Shown piece by piece: positions 8,710 to 16,676 of a DNA stretch of 64,000 bases. Below the pieces are notes generated by a model. It saw nothing but the letters and a program-made list of their open reading frames with translations, made no database searches and had not been told where the DNA came from. Every line of letters begins with the position of its first letter. Positions within the stretch are counted from its first letter, which is position 1. This DNA comes from Haloplanus aerogenes. GTDB taxonomy: Archaea > Halobacteriota > Halobacteria > Halobacteriales > Haloferacaceae. The stretch spans positions 2,356,001-2,420,000 of the forward strand of contig NZ_CP034145.1 of the NCBI RefSeq assembly GCF_003856835.1. Reading direction: 5' to 3'. Both the position numbers and the translations under genes were made by a program.

Positions 8710-9290
8710 ACGGGACTCGGCGGATGATCCTCGCGGTCATCGACAGTAGCCTGACGGCAGGGTGTCTGACCGACGGAGACGGGAACGGCACCACGCCCTC
8801 ACCAACGCCGAGCAGCGGCGGACCGACGACGCAGAATGGGGGCACGCCGTCACCGATCCCGAGCAGTTGCGACCCGGCCGACGTGAGCCATCCGCCCGTC
8901 GTCGAGGAGTCGAACCACCCGGCGATGGGGTACGGAACGAAGCCCCAGGAACTCACTCAACAGTCCGTGGCCGACTATTTGGCGGACTTCGAAACCGCCT
9001 ACGCCTGGAACCGCATCCTCGACGATCACAGTCCGGTGGCGAGACTTAACATCGATACGACCACACCGTGGAACCCGGAACCCGCCGGTGCGGGGTTCCT
9101 CGCGTCGAGTGGGATCGAAACCAGTTACACCCCCGAGGGGAGTGAAGAATCCTCCGAGCGTGCGTATGTGGCGAGCTACTACGTCTCCCCCGACCCGGTC
9201 TACCGAGTCCAGACCGAAGCCGAATCGGTCGATCCGCGCTCTCATCCCGACCGTCAACTGGTCCAGTGCGGCACGGACACGAAGAAATAA
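8706..9290 (+). CDS. Small lipoprotein related to the one at 10203-10619
   Basis: A 194-residue protein with a short signal (MNGTRRMILAVIDSSLTAGC) and a lipobox Cys. A Thr/Pro/Gly-rich linker follows, then a globular domain. The segment QSVADYLADFETAYAWNRIL matches in pattern the segment TAGPYIAAYEEVYRHNLIV of the lipoprotein encoded at 10203-10619, so the two are paralogues of one haloarchaeal lipoprotein family. The ATG at 8706 is preferred over the GTG at 8697. Both proteins should sit on the outer face of the cytoplasmic membrane. Function unknown. Confidence 0.65.
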   Translation: MNGTRRMILAVIDSSLTAGCLTDGDGNGTTPSPTPSSGGPTTQNGGTPSPIPSSCDPADVSHPPVVEESNHPAMGYGTKPQELTQQSVADYLADFETAYAWNRILDDHSPVARLNIDTTTPWNPEPAGAGFLASSGIETSYTPEGSEESSERAYVASYYVSPDPVYRVQTEAESVDPRSHPDRQLVQCGTDTKK

Positions 9291-9687
9291 CGTTCCGTCG
9301 GTAGACTCGGCCTTGATGAATACGCGCGCCGTATCTTGTACCGCGAGCGTTGACAGGACCCGAATAGACAGACCGTGGGAAGTTTGCTATGACACGCGTT
9401 AACCTAATACTACCCCTGAACTCGACACTCGGGGCGGTGGGTTCCGGCTCCACGATTACGACGTATCCAGCCCACCCATTTCGTCGGAGAAACGCTCATC
9501 CCGTTCGGTCATCTTCACTTCCAAAGATACTGTGACAGAGTTGTAACACGTGAGGGACAGACAGGGTACCGCCTCCGGACAACGTCGTCCAGTATCGAAT
9601 CGCTGCTAACCGCTGTACATCAAGACTTCAACTCGCCCACCGTAACCTACCGCTGTTCGGGGAATTCCACGAGACCGGGCTCGTCGT
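9291..9687. other. Intergenic region with no supported gene
   Basis: This stretch of 397 bases holds no frame I can support. Composition is mixed and locally AT-richer near 9400-9550. A tiny minus-strand frame at 9456-9512 reads MTERDERFSDEMGGLDTS and stops; it looks like the start of a lost gene but is too short to call. No tRNA, inverted repeat or clear promoter was found. Confidence 0.5.
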
Positions 9688-10206
9688 TCAAGCGGCGAGC
9701 GTGGCGAGGACCACGCTTTCGGCGGTGACCACGACAAACAGGAGAAATCCCACGAACTGGACAGCCGGTCCGGCAGCCAACGCAACCGTTGAGCGGCGTC
9801 CGTCCCAACGGGCGGCCAAAACGAACGCGCCAGCCAGGCTGAGAATAAACCAAAGGAACACACCGGCATCGAGCAGCAAGAACTCCCAGGCTTCGTACGG
9901 GCGAGGGAGGCGGGTCCCGATCGCAACGAGAATCGTGAGTAAGCCCGCCGCTGTCGTGCTTACCAGTCCCCAGACTGCAAGCCCGAGCAGACGGCGCCGT
10001 CCCGTCGTCGGCCGCCTTCGAACGTAGAGTGCGAGTGCCACGGGTGTGGGAGTCAGCAGATACGCCACGGGCCCCGGACGGACGTTGCTCGTTGCGTCGA
10101 GAACGAACACCCCCAAGCCCAGGGCAAAGACGATCACAGCAGGGACGATCGACTGGCGAGGATCGAGCAGTGCTGGAACGGGCCGACCGAGAGCCGAGCC
10201 ACTCAT
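9688..10206 (-). CDS. Multi-pass membrane protein of unknown function
   Basis: A 172-residue protein with about five hydrophobic segments: SIVPAVIVFALGLGVFVLDA, AYLLTPTPVALALYV, LLGLAVWGLVSTTAAGLLTI, FLLLDAGVFLWFILSLAGAF and VQFVGFLLFVVVTAESVVLA. A basic loop RRRPTTGRRRLLG lies between helices 2 and 3. The start ATG at 10206 overlaps the stop of the upstream lipoprotein gene by 4 bases (ATGA), indicating translational coupling in a two-gene operon. The family is not recognised; a role linked to the lipoprotein is an inference from that coupling. Confidence 0.65.
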   Translation of the reverse strand: MSGSALGRPVPALLDPRQSIVPAVIVFALGLGVFVLDATSNVRPGPVAYLLTPTPVALALYVRRRPTTGRRRLLGLAVWGLVSTTAAGLLTILVAIGTRLPRPYEAWEFLLLDAGVFLWFILSLAGAFVLAARWDGRRSTVALAAGPAVQFVGFLLFVVVTAESVVLATLAA

Positions 10207-10619
10207 TCGAGTGTGTCCCCTCGCCGGTCGGTCGTCGTCTCGTTGACGAAGTAGGTGGCTTCGTACGGCTTTCCGTCTGCAATACCGGTGGGTTGACCAG
10301 TCCCGTCGTCGCCGAACGTCCAGTAGAATCCGACGCGCACGACGACTTCGTATCCATCACCGCTCTCGGCCACCGAGACGACGCCTGCACCGACGACGAT
10401 CTCTTGAATACTCTCGGTTTCTTCTTCGACTATCAGGTTATGCCGGTACACTTCTTCGTAGGCGGCGATATACGGACCGGCAGTCTCACCGTCCACCGTG
10501 GGCGGGCGGTCGGGATAATCTCTCTGCTTGACGCCGTCGGTCGGAGCAAGCCCGCCGAGACATCCTGAAAGACAGAACAGTCCGACGACTGCGATGGTGG
10601 TCAGTGGTCGCAGAGTCAT
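10203..10619 (-). CDS. Small lipoprotein, paralogue of the 8706-9290 product
   Basis: A 138-residue lipoprotein. The signal MTLRPLTTIAVVGLFCLSGC gives a lipobox Cys at residue 20. The mature domain contains AGPYIAAYEEVYRHNLIVEE, a beta-rich region (EIVVGAGVVSVAESGDGYEV, VVRVGFYWTFGDDG) and ends near YEATYFVNET. It shares the Y.A.YE..Y..N.I pattern with the lipoprotein at 8706-9290. It forms an overlapping pair with the membrane protein gene downstream. Function unknown. Confidence 0.7.
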   Translation of the reverse strand: MTLRPLTTIAVVGLFCLSGCLGGLAPTDGVKQRDYPDRPPTVDGETAGPYIAAYEEVYRHNLIVEEETESIQEIVVGAGVVSVAESGDGYEVVVRVGFYWTFGDDGTGQPTGIADGKPYEATYFVNETTTDRRGDTLE

Positions 10620-10974
10620 AGGAACGCTACGGTCGTAGTTGTAAAAACGCTACTCGTGTAGAACGAATGAACGATTCGATGTGGGTAGTTACTCCAACAC
10701 GATCGAGAACACACACGTTCCGGAGGTCCGAGGCTCGGAGTCGCCCGAAACCACCCGTACCGTCGTCGTGTTAGCTGCACACTCCTGTCGTGAATCGGGG
10801 CGCATAATACTGTACGCTGTCCGATGTTTTCCCGAGCATGCTCGCCATGGAAGTGTTCCCACTTGGGTGCCAATGACGTCTTTCGGTTCTGAGCGCTGAG
10901 AAGTTGCGTATAGAGGGTTCGTTCAGCAAGACGCCCTCCAGAAGTATCTTGTGAACGCGAGGCGGCACTTGTTC
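10620..10974. other. Intergenic region with no supported gene
   Basis: These 355 bases separate two divergent lipoprotein transcripts. AT-rich patches near 10640-10650 (TTGTAAAAACG) and 10806-10815 (ATAATACTG) could be promoter elements. The segment 10900-10950 has the look of a mobile-element end but no matching partner was found nearby. I could not support any coding or RNA gene here. Confidence 0.45.
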
Positions 10975-11367
10975 ATGAACAGACGGGAAACACTCGGTGT
11001 GATGGCTTCGGTTGTGGCCGTGATTAGTGGGTGCTCGCAACCGGAAGTCACGGAACGGCCGACGGGGGAGGTCGACATCGCGTTCAGCACCGAAGCGGAC
11101 CGGGATTATCTCATCCGAGTCGAAGTCGTCGATGCGGACGGGACTCTGGAAGACGAATTCGAAACCGCGTTCCCGCCAGACCAACAGGGAGCCCCAAGTT
11201 ATTACTCGTCCGGCCTTGCCAACGGCCCGTACACCATCACCATTCAGACGGAAGCCGAACAGGAAACCCTGGAGTGGTCGATCACCGACTGTCCGAGCCT
11301 CGAGGTCTCTGTAACTGTACTCGCGGATGGGCAACTGGAGGTCGATCGTACCTGTGCCAGTTCGTGA
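10975..11367 (+). CDS. Small lipoprotein of unknown function
   Basis: A 130-residue protein. The N-terminus MNRRETLGVMASVVAVISGC is a Tat-type lipoprotein signal with lipobox Cys at residue 20. The mature part is about 110 residues and beta-rich (VDIAFSTEADRDYLIRVEVV; YTITIQTEAEQETLEWSI) with a pair of cysteines (TDCPSLEV and DRTCASS) that may form a disulfide near the C-terminus. The ATG at 10975 is preferred over the GTG 24 bases upstream because the signal begins there. It is the fourth lipoprotein in about 3.6 kb. Confidence 0.7.
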   Translation: MNRRETLGVMASVVAVISGCSQPEVTERPTGEVDIAFSTEADRDYLIRVEVVDADGTLEDEFETAFPPDQQGAPSYYSSGLANGPYTITIQTEAEQETLEWSITDCPSLEVSVTVLADGQLEVDRTCASS

Positions 11368-11548
11368 AGGTCCGAATGGCGCGATGTCGCGTCGGTGATC
11401 CGCAACCACTTGCCGACCCGTCGCTACTGACCGATTTGCGCCCTGTATCCAGCACAGTTGCCGAAACACATCTCTGATCGAGGATTTCAACGAGGTCGAC
11501 GCTTTGAACGACAGTCGTTTCGTTCCCGGATTCGACTTCCTTCGTCGC

Positions 11549-11878
11549 ACCCGAGAACAGGGCCGTGAGCGAGGGCGTCGCGACCGACTGGAGGGTGGCC
11601 ACGAACGCGCCCTCGAGGGCGTAGATGGTGCCCGTGACGTTCCAGCCGACGAGCCGCGACACTTCGGGCGAGAGGTCTCTGACGACCTTGTTGAACAGGA
11701 GGACGCTCGCGAGGAGCGCGATGGGGGCGAGGGTCTCCCGGGGACGGGTCCGGACCTTGGCCGCGAACTGAGAGAGGCCGCCCCGACCGACGACGGTGTC
11801 AGTCGTCGCGGCCGTCGCGATCCCCGCCCCCGCGAGGACGGCGGCGGACACGACGACCGACGACGCGAGACTCGCCAT
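11549..11878 (-). pseudogene. PAP2-type phosphatase gene, N-terminal fragment
   Basis: From ATG 11878 the first 110 residues form a membrane N-terminus: a helix at 5-25, a basic loop KVRTRPRETLAP, a helix at 50-65 (APIALLASVLLFNKVVRDL), then LVGWNVTGTIYALEGAFVAT and LQSVATPSLTALFSG. This matches the start of haloarchaeal PAP2-superfamily (inositolphosphotransferase-like) proteins as I recall them. After LTALFSG the protein sense collapses and the frame runs on into the antisense of the neighbouring lipoprotein until 11282. The catalytic KxxxxxxRP, PSGH and SRxxxxxHxxxD motifs are all absent. It is a truncated, presumably dead gene. Confidence 0.55.
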
Positions 11879-11885
11879 CAGGGCA

Positions 11886-12554
11886 TCACCAGGTGACCGT
11901 CGTCCGAGTAGCGATACCCCGTGTCGCGAAACGGTCGCGAGCACGCTCGACGTCGAGCGTGCCGTTCTCCCCGGGGAACGGCGTCGGCGGATCGCGCCCG
12001 TCCCACCGCAGGTCGCGTGAGCGGACCGGCCGCCGGGCGAGCGGACTCGTGGCGGGATCGGCGTACCCCCGGAACACGTCGTCGACGATGGTGGCCTTGT
12101 CGACCAGGTGGGCGATGGCGCGGGCCAGCACGTCGGTAATCTCGTGTTCGTCGCGCTCGCTCCGGGGTACGTCGAGCCAGTCACACGCCTCGTGGGGGAA
12201 CACCTACGCTCCCGCGTTGACGAGCGTACTCTCCGGGTCGTCGGGTTTTTCCCGGCTGTCCGTCACGCAGCCGCCGTCGGTCGACAGCACGCCGTAGGAC
12301 GAGGGGTCCGGCCGGTGGACGGCGGCGACGCTCGGCCCGCGCTCGAAGAGCGTCGCCACGTCCGTCGGATCGTAGAGGTTGTCGCCGTTGAGGACGGCGA
12401 AGTCGCTGTCGACGTGGGGCGCAGCAGTTCGGACCGCGTCGGCGACGTGGGCGGCGATGGGCCGGTCGCCGGCCGGCAACATCGGCTTCGGAGCAGACGC
12501 CGACAGCGGCTGGATTCGCGTGCCTCGGCCAGCGGCGAGAATGACTGCTTGCAT
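11886..12554 (-). pseudogene. glmU/RmlA-type nucleotidyltransferase gene, nonsense-mutated and rearranged
   Basis: The 5' part starts MQAVILAAGRGTRIQPLSAS and continues APKPMLPAGDRPI, the nucleotide-binding signature of sugar-1-phosphate nucleotidyltransferases; FAVLNGDNLYD and EKPDDPESTLVNAGA are further family motifs. A TAG at 12204-12206 interrupts it where Tyr is expected in NAGAYVF; the frame then resumes as VFPHEACDWLDVPRSERDEH and EITDVLARAI. Two more defects are visible. About 50 residues are missing between IAAHVADA and VRTAAPHVDSD, and after LVDKATIVD the C-terminus is unrelated to the family. It lies next to glmM, as expected for a UDP-GlcNAc pathway partner. Confidence 0.8.
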
Positions 12555-12660
12555 CGGTTGGGCCGACGCGTCGTCAGGCCATTATTATACAGCCGCTAAG
12601 GTGCGTCGAACGGCGGAATTCGGGGGGTAACCGCCGACGGGGAACCACGGACGCAGGCGG

Positions 12661-13986
12661 TCAGGTCTCCGAGACGCCACTCGCGGTGACCAGGTCGTCC
12701 GCCCGGTCCAGCAGTTCGTCCGCCCGCTCGGCGCTCCGCGCCTCCGCCGTGAGACGGACGAGCGGCTGAGTGCCGCTCGCACGGACGAGAAACCAGCCGT
12801 CGTCGACCGTGACGCGGACGCCGTCGGTGTCGTCGACGTCGTCGAACACCGACTCCGCCCGGCGCTTCACCTCCCGAACGACGCGGTCGTTGTCCTCGCA
12901 GACGCGGTTCGCCCGGCGGGTGACGTAGCCACCGACCGATTCGAGCAGGCCGGCGAGCGAGCCGGCGTCGTGGACGAGCGCCGCGAGTCGGCAGGCGGCC
13001 AGCGGCCCGTCCGGACAGCGCGTCTCGTCGGGCCAGATCCACGCCCCGCTGGGTTCGCCGCCGAAGACGGCTCCTTCCGACACGATCCGTTCCGCGACGA
13101 ACACGTCGCCCACTTTCGTCCGCGACACCGACGCGCCGAAATCGTCGAGGGCGTCGTCGACGGCGAGGCTCGTATTGAGGGGCGCACAGACCGTCGCGCC
13201 GTCGTCCGCCGCCGCGCGGGCGAAGAGCGCGAGCAAGTGGTCGCCGGGGACGAAATCGCCGTGCTCGTCGACCGCCATCATCCGGTCGGCGTCGCCGTCG
13301 TGGGCGATGCCGAGGTCGGCCGCCGTCGCCGCGACGAACCGGCACAGATCGGCACACGTCTCCGCCGTCGGCTCGCTGGGACGGCCCGGAAACGTCCCGT
13401 CCGGCTGGGCGTTCAGCGTCGTCACGTCGGCACCGAGTTCGCGCAGTGCGTCGGGCGTGACGCTGCCCGCGCCGTTGCCGAGGTCGACGACGACCTGCAG
13501 GCCGTCGACCCGATCACAGGCGTCGCGGACGGCCGCGACGTGTCGGTCGTGGGCCGCGTCCCAGCGGCGTTCGGCGCCGACGCCGGCCGCGGCCGACAGA
13601 TCGTACACCTCTTCCTCGATGCGGCGCGTAATCTCGTCGCGTCGGGGCGCATCGAAGGCCTGCCCCGAGGGGGCGAGCAGTTTCAGGCCGTTGTCCGCCG
13701 GCGGGTTGTGCGAGGCGGTGACCGCGACGCCGGCGTCGGCGTCGCGCCACCCGACGCTGCGGGCGATGGTCGGCGTCGACGCCGTCCCCACGTCGATTAC
13801 GTCCGCCCCACACTCCCGGAGACCGGCCGAGAGCGCGTCCACGAGCATCGCGCCGCTGTCGCGAACGTCACGGCCGACGACGACCCGGTCGTACGACCCG
13901 GAGCCCAGCGCCCGCCCGACGGACAGCGCCAGTTCGGCCGTGACCTCGCTTCCGACTGTGCCGCGAATCCCGCTCGTTCCGAACAT
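12661..13986 (-). CDS. glmM: Phosphoglucosamine mutase / phosphohexomutase
   Basis: A 441-residue alpha-D-phosphohexomutase that interconverts hexosamine-6-phosphate and -1-phosphate. The N-terminus MFGTSGIRG is the family signature. The phosphoserine is S92 in TASHNPP (90-96), the Mg-binding loop is DGDADR (230-235), the sugar-specificity loop is GGEPSG (309-314), and the C-terminal phosphate-binding loop is RASGTQP (402-408). All are intact and the length is normal. The adjacent broken nucleotidyltransferase gene supports a role towards UDP-GlcNAc and S-layer or lipid-linked glycans. GlmM versus phosphomannomutase cannot be separated with certainty from sequence. Confidence 0.88.
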   Translation of the reverse strand: MFGTSGIRGTVGSEVTAELALSVGRALGSGSYDRVVVGRDVRDSGAMLVDALSAGLRECGADVIDVGTASTPTIARSVGWRDADAGVAVTASHNPPADNGLKLLAPSGQAFDAPRRDEITRRIEEEVYDLSAAAGVGAERRWDAAHDRHVAAVRDACDRVDGLQVVVDLGNGAGSVTPDALRELGADVTTLNAQPDGTFPGRPSEPTAETCADLCRFVAATAADLGIAHDGDADRMMAVDEHGDFVPGDHLLALFARAAADDGATVCAPLNTSLAVDDALDDFGASVSRTKVGDVFVAERIVSEGAVFGGEPSGAWIWPDETRCPDGPLAACRLAALVHDAGSLAGLLESVGGYVTRRANRVCEDNDRVVREVKRRAESVFDDVDDTDGVRVTVDDGWFLVRASGTQPLVRLTAEARSAERADELLDRADDLVTASGVSET

Positions 13987-14265
13987 AGTCGTCCCACGCA
14001 GGGAACCACCCTAACTATCCGGTGCTTAACGTCGCCACCGAGCGGTGACAGGGGACCCGAGAACGCGAATCGAGGCCAGCGGTGGGACCACGATCAAATG
14101 TCCGGAGCCCGTAGCCGTTCGTCGAAGAAGTCGTCATCCCCACCGCTGGATGCGTCGATAGAGACCGATAGCGGAGCGGCCGGTGATTCGTTCGCTGACA
14201 GTCCACACACGCCGAACAGCGCAACCGCTACGCTCTCCGGGGTCGACGACGACGGCGAGAAGTGA

Positions 14266-14391
14266 TTACGTCAGGACGTACTGACAGGCGTCGTCGCGTC
14301 CGTTTTCACAGAGTCGTTCGAGCGTGTGGCACGCCCGATCGTTGCCGTCGCTGCACTCCTCACGGAGCAGTACCATGTCCTCTTGCTTCAT
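14266..14391 (-). CDS. Tiny Cys-rich acidic protein, paralogue 1
   Basis: A 41-residue protein from ATG 14391. Its four cysteines (C13, C21, C28, C36) fall in two copies of a C-x2-G-x3-A-C unit (CSDGNDRAC and CENGRDDAC) joined by HTLERL. The pattern recalls Sel1/TPR-like Cys-rich helical hairpins or a small metal site. A second gene of the same design lies 97 bases upstream on the same strand, with identical Cys spacing. Upstream, a TATA-like CTATAAG and a GAGGT element near the start are shared in type by both. Not annotated by any domain I know. Confidence 0.65.
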   Translation of the reverse strand: MKQEDMVLLREECSDGNDRACHTLERLCENGRDDACQYVLT

Positions 14392-14487
14392 AATTTGTGA
14401 CCTCGTACCATGGTAGTAAGTAGCATAGCACTTATAGATTCGGTATACGGCGACGTTCGTGTCGCGGTTCCCCGATACCAAGAGGCG

Positions 14488-14619
14488 TTACTGCGGGACG
14501 TACCGGCAGGCGTCGTCTCGGCCGTCCGCACAGAGCCGTTCGAGCGTCCGGCACGCGTCGTCGCTTCCTTCACTGCACTTTTCGCGGAGTTTCAGCAGCA
14601 CCACGTCGTCTTGGTCCAT
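14488..14619 (-). CDS. Tiny Cys-rich acidic protein, paralogue 2
   Basis: A 43-residue protein from ATG 14619 to TAA 14488, shorter than usual gene-calling cut-offs. It reads MDQDDVVLLKLREKCSEGSD and continues DACRTLERLCADGRDDACRY before VPQ. The cysteines (C15, C23, C30, C38) have the same C-x7-C-x6-C-x7-C spacing as paralogue 1, and the core CRTLERLC matches CHTLERLC. Both genes carry a CCATGG-containing upstream segment and GAGGT just before the start, so the duplication seems to include regulatory DNA. Function unknown; metal or redox binding is a guess. Confidence 0.65.
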   Translation of the reverse strand: MDQDDVVLLKLREKCSEGSDDACRTLERLCADGRDDACRYVPQ

Positions 14620-14740
14620 GTGTGTTAACCTCAATCATGGCAAGATGTGCCATGGTATTTACGTTTATCGACGAGGCAACACTAGCCACTATCGAGAGTG
14701 CGAGTCCCGTGGCTCGGCGGGTAGAACACGATGAATGTGG

Positions 14741-15038
14741 ACGGCGGGATTGCCCGGCGTTCCGAGCCGGGGAATCCCGGTCGCCTCCTCCACCCCGCGA
14801 TCCTTCGAGCGACTGGCGTCCGGCGATGGGCTGCTCGCTTCCGCGCCTGACCCGGTGCCGCCGACGAACCGCGGCGGAGCGTCCCTGCGGACGCGCGCCG
14901 CGGACCGCTGTCCCCGAAGGACGAGGCTTCCACGTTGGCTCCCGGGGCCCGGACCGGTCTGACCGGACGCCCCCGAGTTCGGTCCCCGCTCAAGACCGTA
15001 GTGCGGGTGGAAGAGCAGGGCCTAACTGCCCGACCTAG
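14741..15038 (-). ncRNA. ffs: Archaeal signal recognition particle (7S) RNA
   Basis: Read on the minus strand, the RNA starts near 15038 with TAGGTCGGGCAGTTAGGC. It contains the SRP54-binding domain IV signature GTCAGG...GGAAG.GAGCAGCCC around 14815-14850, and ends near 14741 after GGCAATCCCGCCG. Length (about 298 nt) and GC-rich extended helices match haloarchaeal 7S RNA. A CTTAAGA box at about 15063-15070, some 25-30 bases upstream of the 5' end, serves as a promoter candidate. It scaffolds SRP19 and SRP54 for co-translational targeting. Ends are approximate within a few bases. Confidence 0.88.
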
Positions 15039-15176
15039 TCCATCTCATCGTATGCCGGTTCCTCTTAAGGGCCTTTCGACTCGCCCACACGCCGACGTGG
15101 AGTCGTCGGCCGACGCGAACGACGGCGACAGCGCCGGTGTCGAGGGGTTCTTGCCTCCGGCTCCCGTCGATCCACC

Positions 15177-15671
15177 GTGACACTGATCGCCGTCGCCGCG
15201 ATGACCGAGGACCGGATCGTCGCGGACGCGTCCGGCGTCCCCTGGGATCACCCCGAAGACGTCCGTCAGTACAAACGACGCGTCGCCGACGCGCCAGTCA
15301 TCGTCGGCCGGACGACGTACGAGGGCATGCGTCCCGACCCGCCCGGCCGACGCCAGATCGTCCTCTCACGGTCGGCACCGACCTACCCCGAGGCGACGGC
15401 GACCGTGGTCGACGGCGTCGAGGCGGCGCTGGCGGCCGTGGACGAGGGCGAGACGGTCTACGTCATCGGCGGCGGGCAGGTGTACGAGGCCTTTCTCCCA
15501 CACTACGACACGATGGTGCTCACCGTCGTCGAGGACGAGATCGAACCCACCGCAGAGATGCGATTCTTCCCCGCGTGGGACCGGTCGGCGTGGACCCTGA
15601 CCCGCACCGACGACTCCTACGACGGCTTCCGGATCGAGTTCTGGGAACGCGACGAATCGACGGCCGACTAA
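15177..15671 (+). CDS. folA: Dihydrofolate reductase
   Basis: A 164-residue DHFR that reduces dihydrofolate with NADPH. It begins with the strand TLIAVAAMTEDRIVAD at a GTG start (15177). It has PWDHPEDVRQYKRR (the folate-binding helix with its acidic residue), VIVGRTTYEGM (NADPH phosphate region; the family's GRxTxE), QIVLSR and the nucleotide-binding VIGGGQVYEAFLP. All standard motifs are present and length is typical. It is divergent from the SRP RNA gene, and its stop overlaps the convergent membrane protein gene by 4 bases. I saw no thymidylate synthase gene next to it. Confidence 0.9.
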   Translation: MTLIAVAAMTEDRIVADASGVPWDHPEDVRQYKRRVADAPVIVGRTTYEGMRPDPPGRRQIVLSRSAPTYPEATATVVDGVEAALAAVDEGETVYVIGGGQVYEAFLPHYDTMVLTVVEDEIEPTAEMRFFPAWDRSAWTLTRTDDSYDGFRIEFWERDESTAD

Positions 15672-16078
15672 TCGAGAACCGCTCGCGCGTAGAGCGCGGC
15701 CGCGGCGGCCGTGAGCCCCGTCGCGGCGACGACACCCCACCGAAGTTCCGTGATCCACGACACCGGGAAGCCAAAGAGCGGGTCGAGCGGCGCCGCGAGC
15801 GCCCACGAGAGCGCGATGGCGAACGCGACGACGCCGAGAGGGACGGCGATGCCCGCGGCGGTCGTCGGGTCGGTGCGGCCGCGCGCCCCGGCGAGGAAGA
15901 CGACGACACCGACGAGCGCGAACGCGAGGACGGCGCCGACGCCGAGCGGACCGCTCGTGTAGTACTGAGCCAGTTCGCTCCCCCAGTCGGGAAAGAGGGC
16001 GAAGGGGAGGGCGAGTGCGGCGACGACGGCGAGACAGCCGACGATGCCAAGCACGGGGGCGGCCTGCTCGGTGCGCAT
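15668..16078 (-). CDS. Four-helix haloarchaeal membrane protein
   Basis: A 136-residue protein made of four predicted membrane helices: VLGIVGCLAVVAALALPFAL, VGAVLAFALVGVVVFLAGAR, AAGIAVPLGVVAFAIALSWA and GVVAATGLTAAAAALYARAV. Short acidic or Arg-containing loops separate them. It resembles the many small haloarchaeal four-TM proteins of unknown function. It converges with folA, and the two stop codons overlap within four bases. No functional residue can be pointed to. Confidence 0.7.
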   Translation of the reverse strand: MRTEQAAPVLGIVGCLAVVAALALPFALFPDWGSELAQYYTSGPLGVGAVLAFALVGVVVFLAGARGRTDPTTAAGIAVPLGVVAFAIALSWALAAPLDPLFGFPVSWITELRWGVVAATGLTAAAAALYARAVLD

Positions 16079-16135
16079 ATCTCACCCTGTCGCCGCCGGC
16101 GGGTTAAATGGCTCGTATCCCCCGCGACGCCCACG

Positions 16136-16675
16136 ATGAGCAAGGAATTTAGTCGCGCGCCGTTCAGTTGGGCCAACGTGACCGACATCCACCCGAACCA
16201 GCGCGTCGCGATACTCGCGGACGCGCAGAACCTCTATCACTCCGCTCAGAGCCTCTACTCCCGCAATATCGATTACTCGGCGCTCCTCTCGAAAGGCGTC
16301 TCGGAGCGCGAACTCGTCCGCGCCATCGCCTACGTCATCCGCGCGGACTCGCCCGAGGAGGAGCGATTCTTCGAGGCACTGCAAGAGATCGGCTTCGAGA
16401 CGAAGATCAAGGACATCAAGACCTTCGGCGACGGGTCGAAGAAGGCCGACTGGGACGTTGGCATCAGCTTGGACGCCGTGACGCTCGCGAACCACGTCGA
16501 CGTGGTCGTCCTCTGTACCGGCGACGGCGACTTCTCCCGCCTCTGCTCGCACCTCCGCCACGAGGGCGTCCGCGTCGAAGTGATGGCCTTCGGCTCCTCG
16601 ACCGCCGACGAACTCGTCGACGCCGCCGACTCCTTCCTCGACCTCGCGGAACGCGAGGAGACGTTCCTGCTGTAG
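16136..16675 (+). CDS. NYN-domain (LabA/DUF88-type) protein, putative RNase
   Basis: A 179-residue NYN/PIN-like protein. The first acidic site is in VAILADAQNLYHSAQSLY, the second in DWDVGISLDAVTLA, and the third in VVLCTGDGDFSRLCSHLR; these carry the conserved Asp residues that bind metal in PIN-like nucleases. EGVRVEVMAFGSSTADELVD is the family's C-terminal strand and helix. Members of the LabA/DUF88 group are often nucleases acting on RNA; activity here is inferred. The ATG at 16136 gives a normal length. Confidence 0.85.
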   Translation: MSKEFSRAPFSWANVTDIHPNQRVAILADAQNLYHSAQSLYSRNIDYSALLSKGVSERELVRAIAYVIRADSPEEERFFEALQEIGFETKIKDIKTFGDGSKKADWDVGISLDAVTLANHVDVVVLCTGDGDFSRLCSHLRHEGVRVEVMAFGSSTADELVDAADSFLDLAEREETFLL

Positions 16676-16676
16676 G

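Noticed and set aside
9456-9512. Eighteen-codon minus-strand frame MTERDERFSDEMGGLDTS
   Set aside because: Too short to call. It may be the start of a lost gene and is mentioned only in the description of the gap.
14098-14265. A 55-codon plus-strand frame rich in Ser, Asp and Thr between glmM and the Cys-rich genes
   Set aside because: No promoter, no recognisable motif and low-complexity composition. The length is within chance for GC-rich DNA.
12970-14265. Very long plus-strand open frame opposite glmM
   Set aside because: It is an Arg/Gly-rich shadow of the well-supported glmM gene, as are similar long frames opposite dph2, cdc48, rtcB, nirK and the kinases.
15053-15180. A 42-codon acidic frame (starts MPVPLKGLSTRPHADVE) ending on the folA start
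   Set aside because: It overlaps the promoter of the SRP RNA on the other strand and has no family signal. The overlap with folA is suggestive but not enough.
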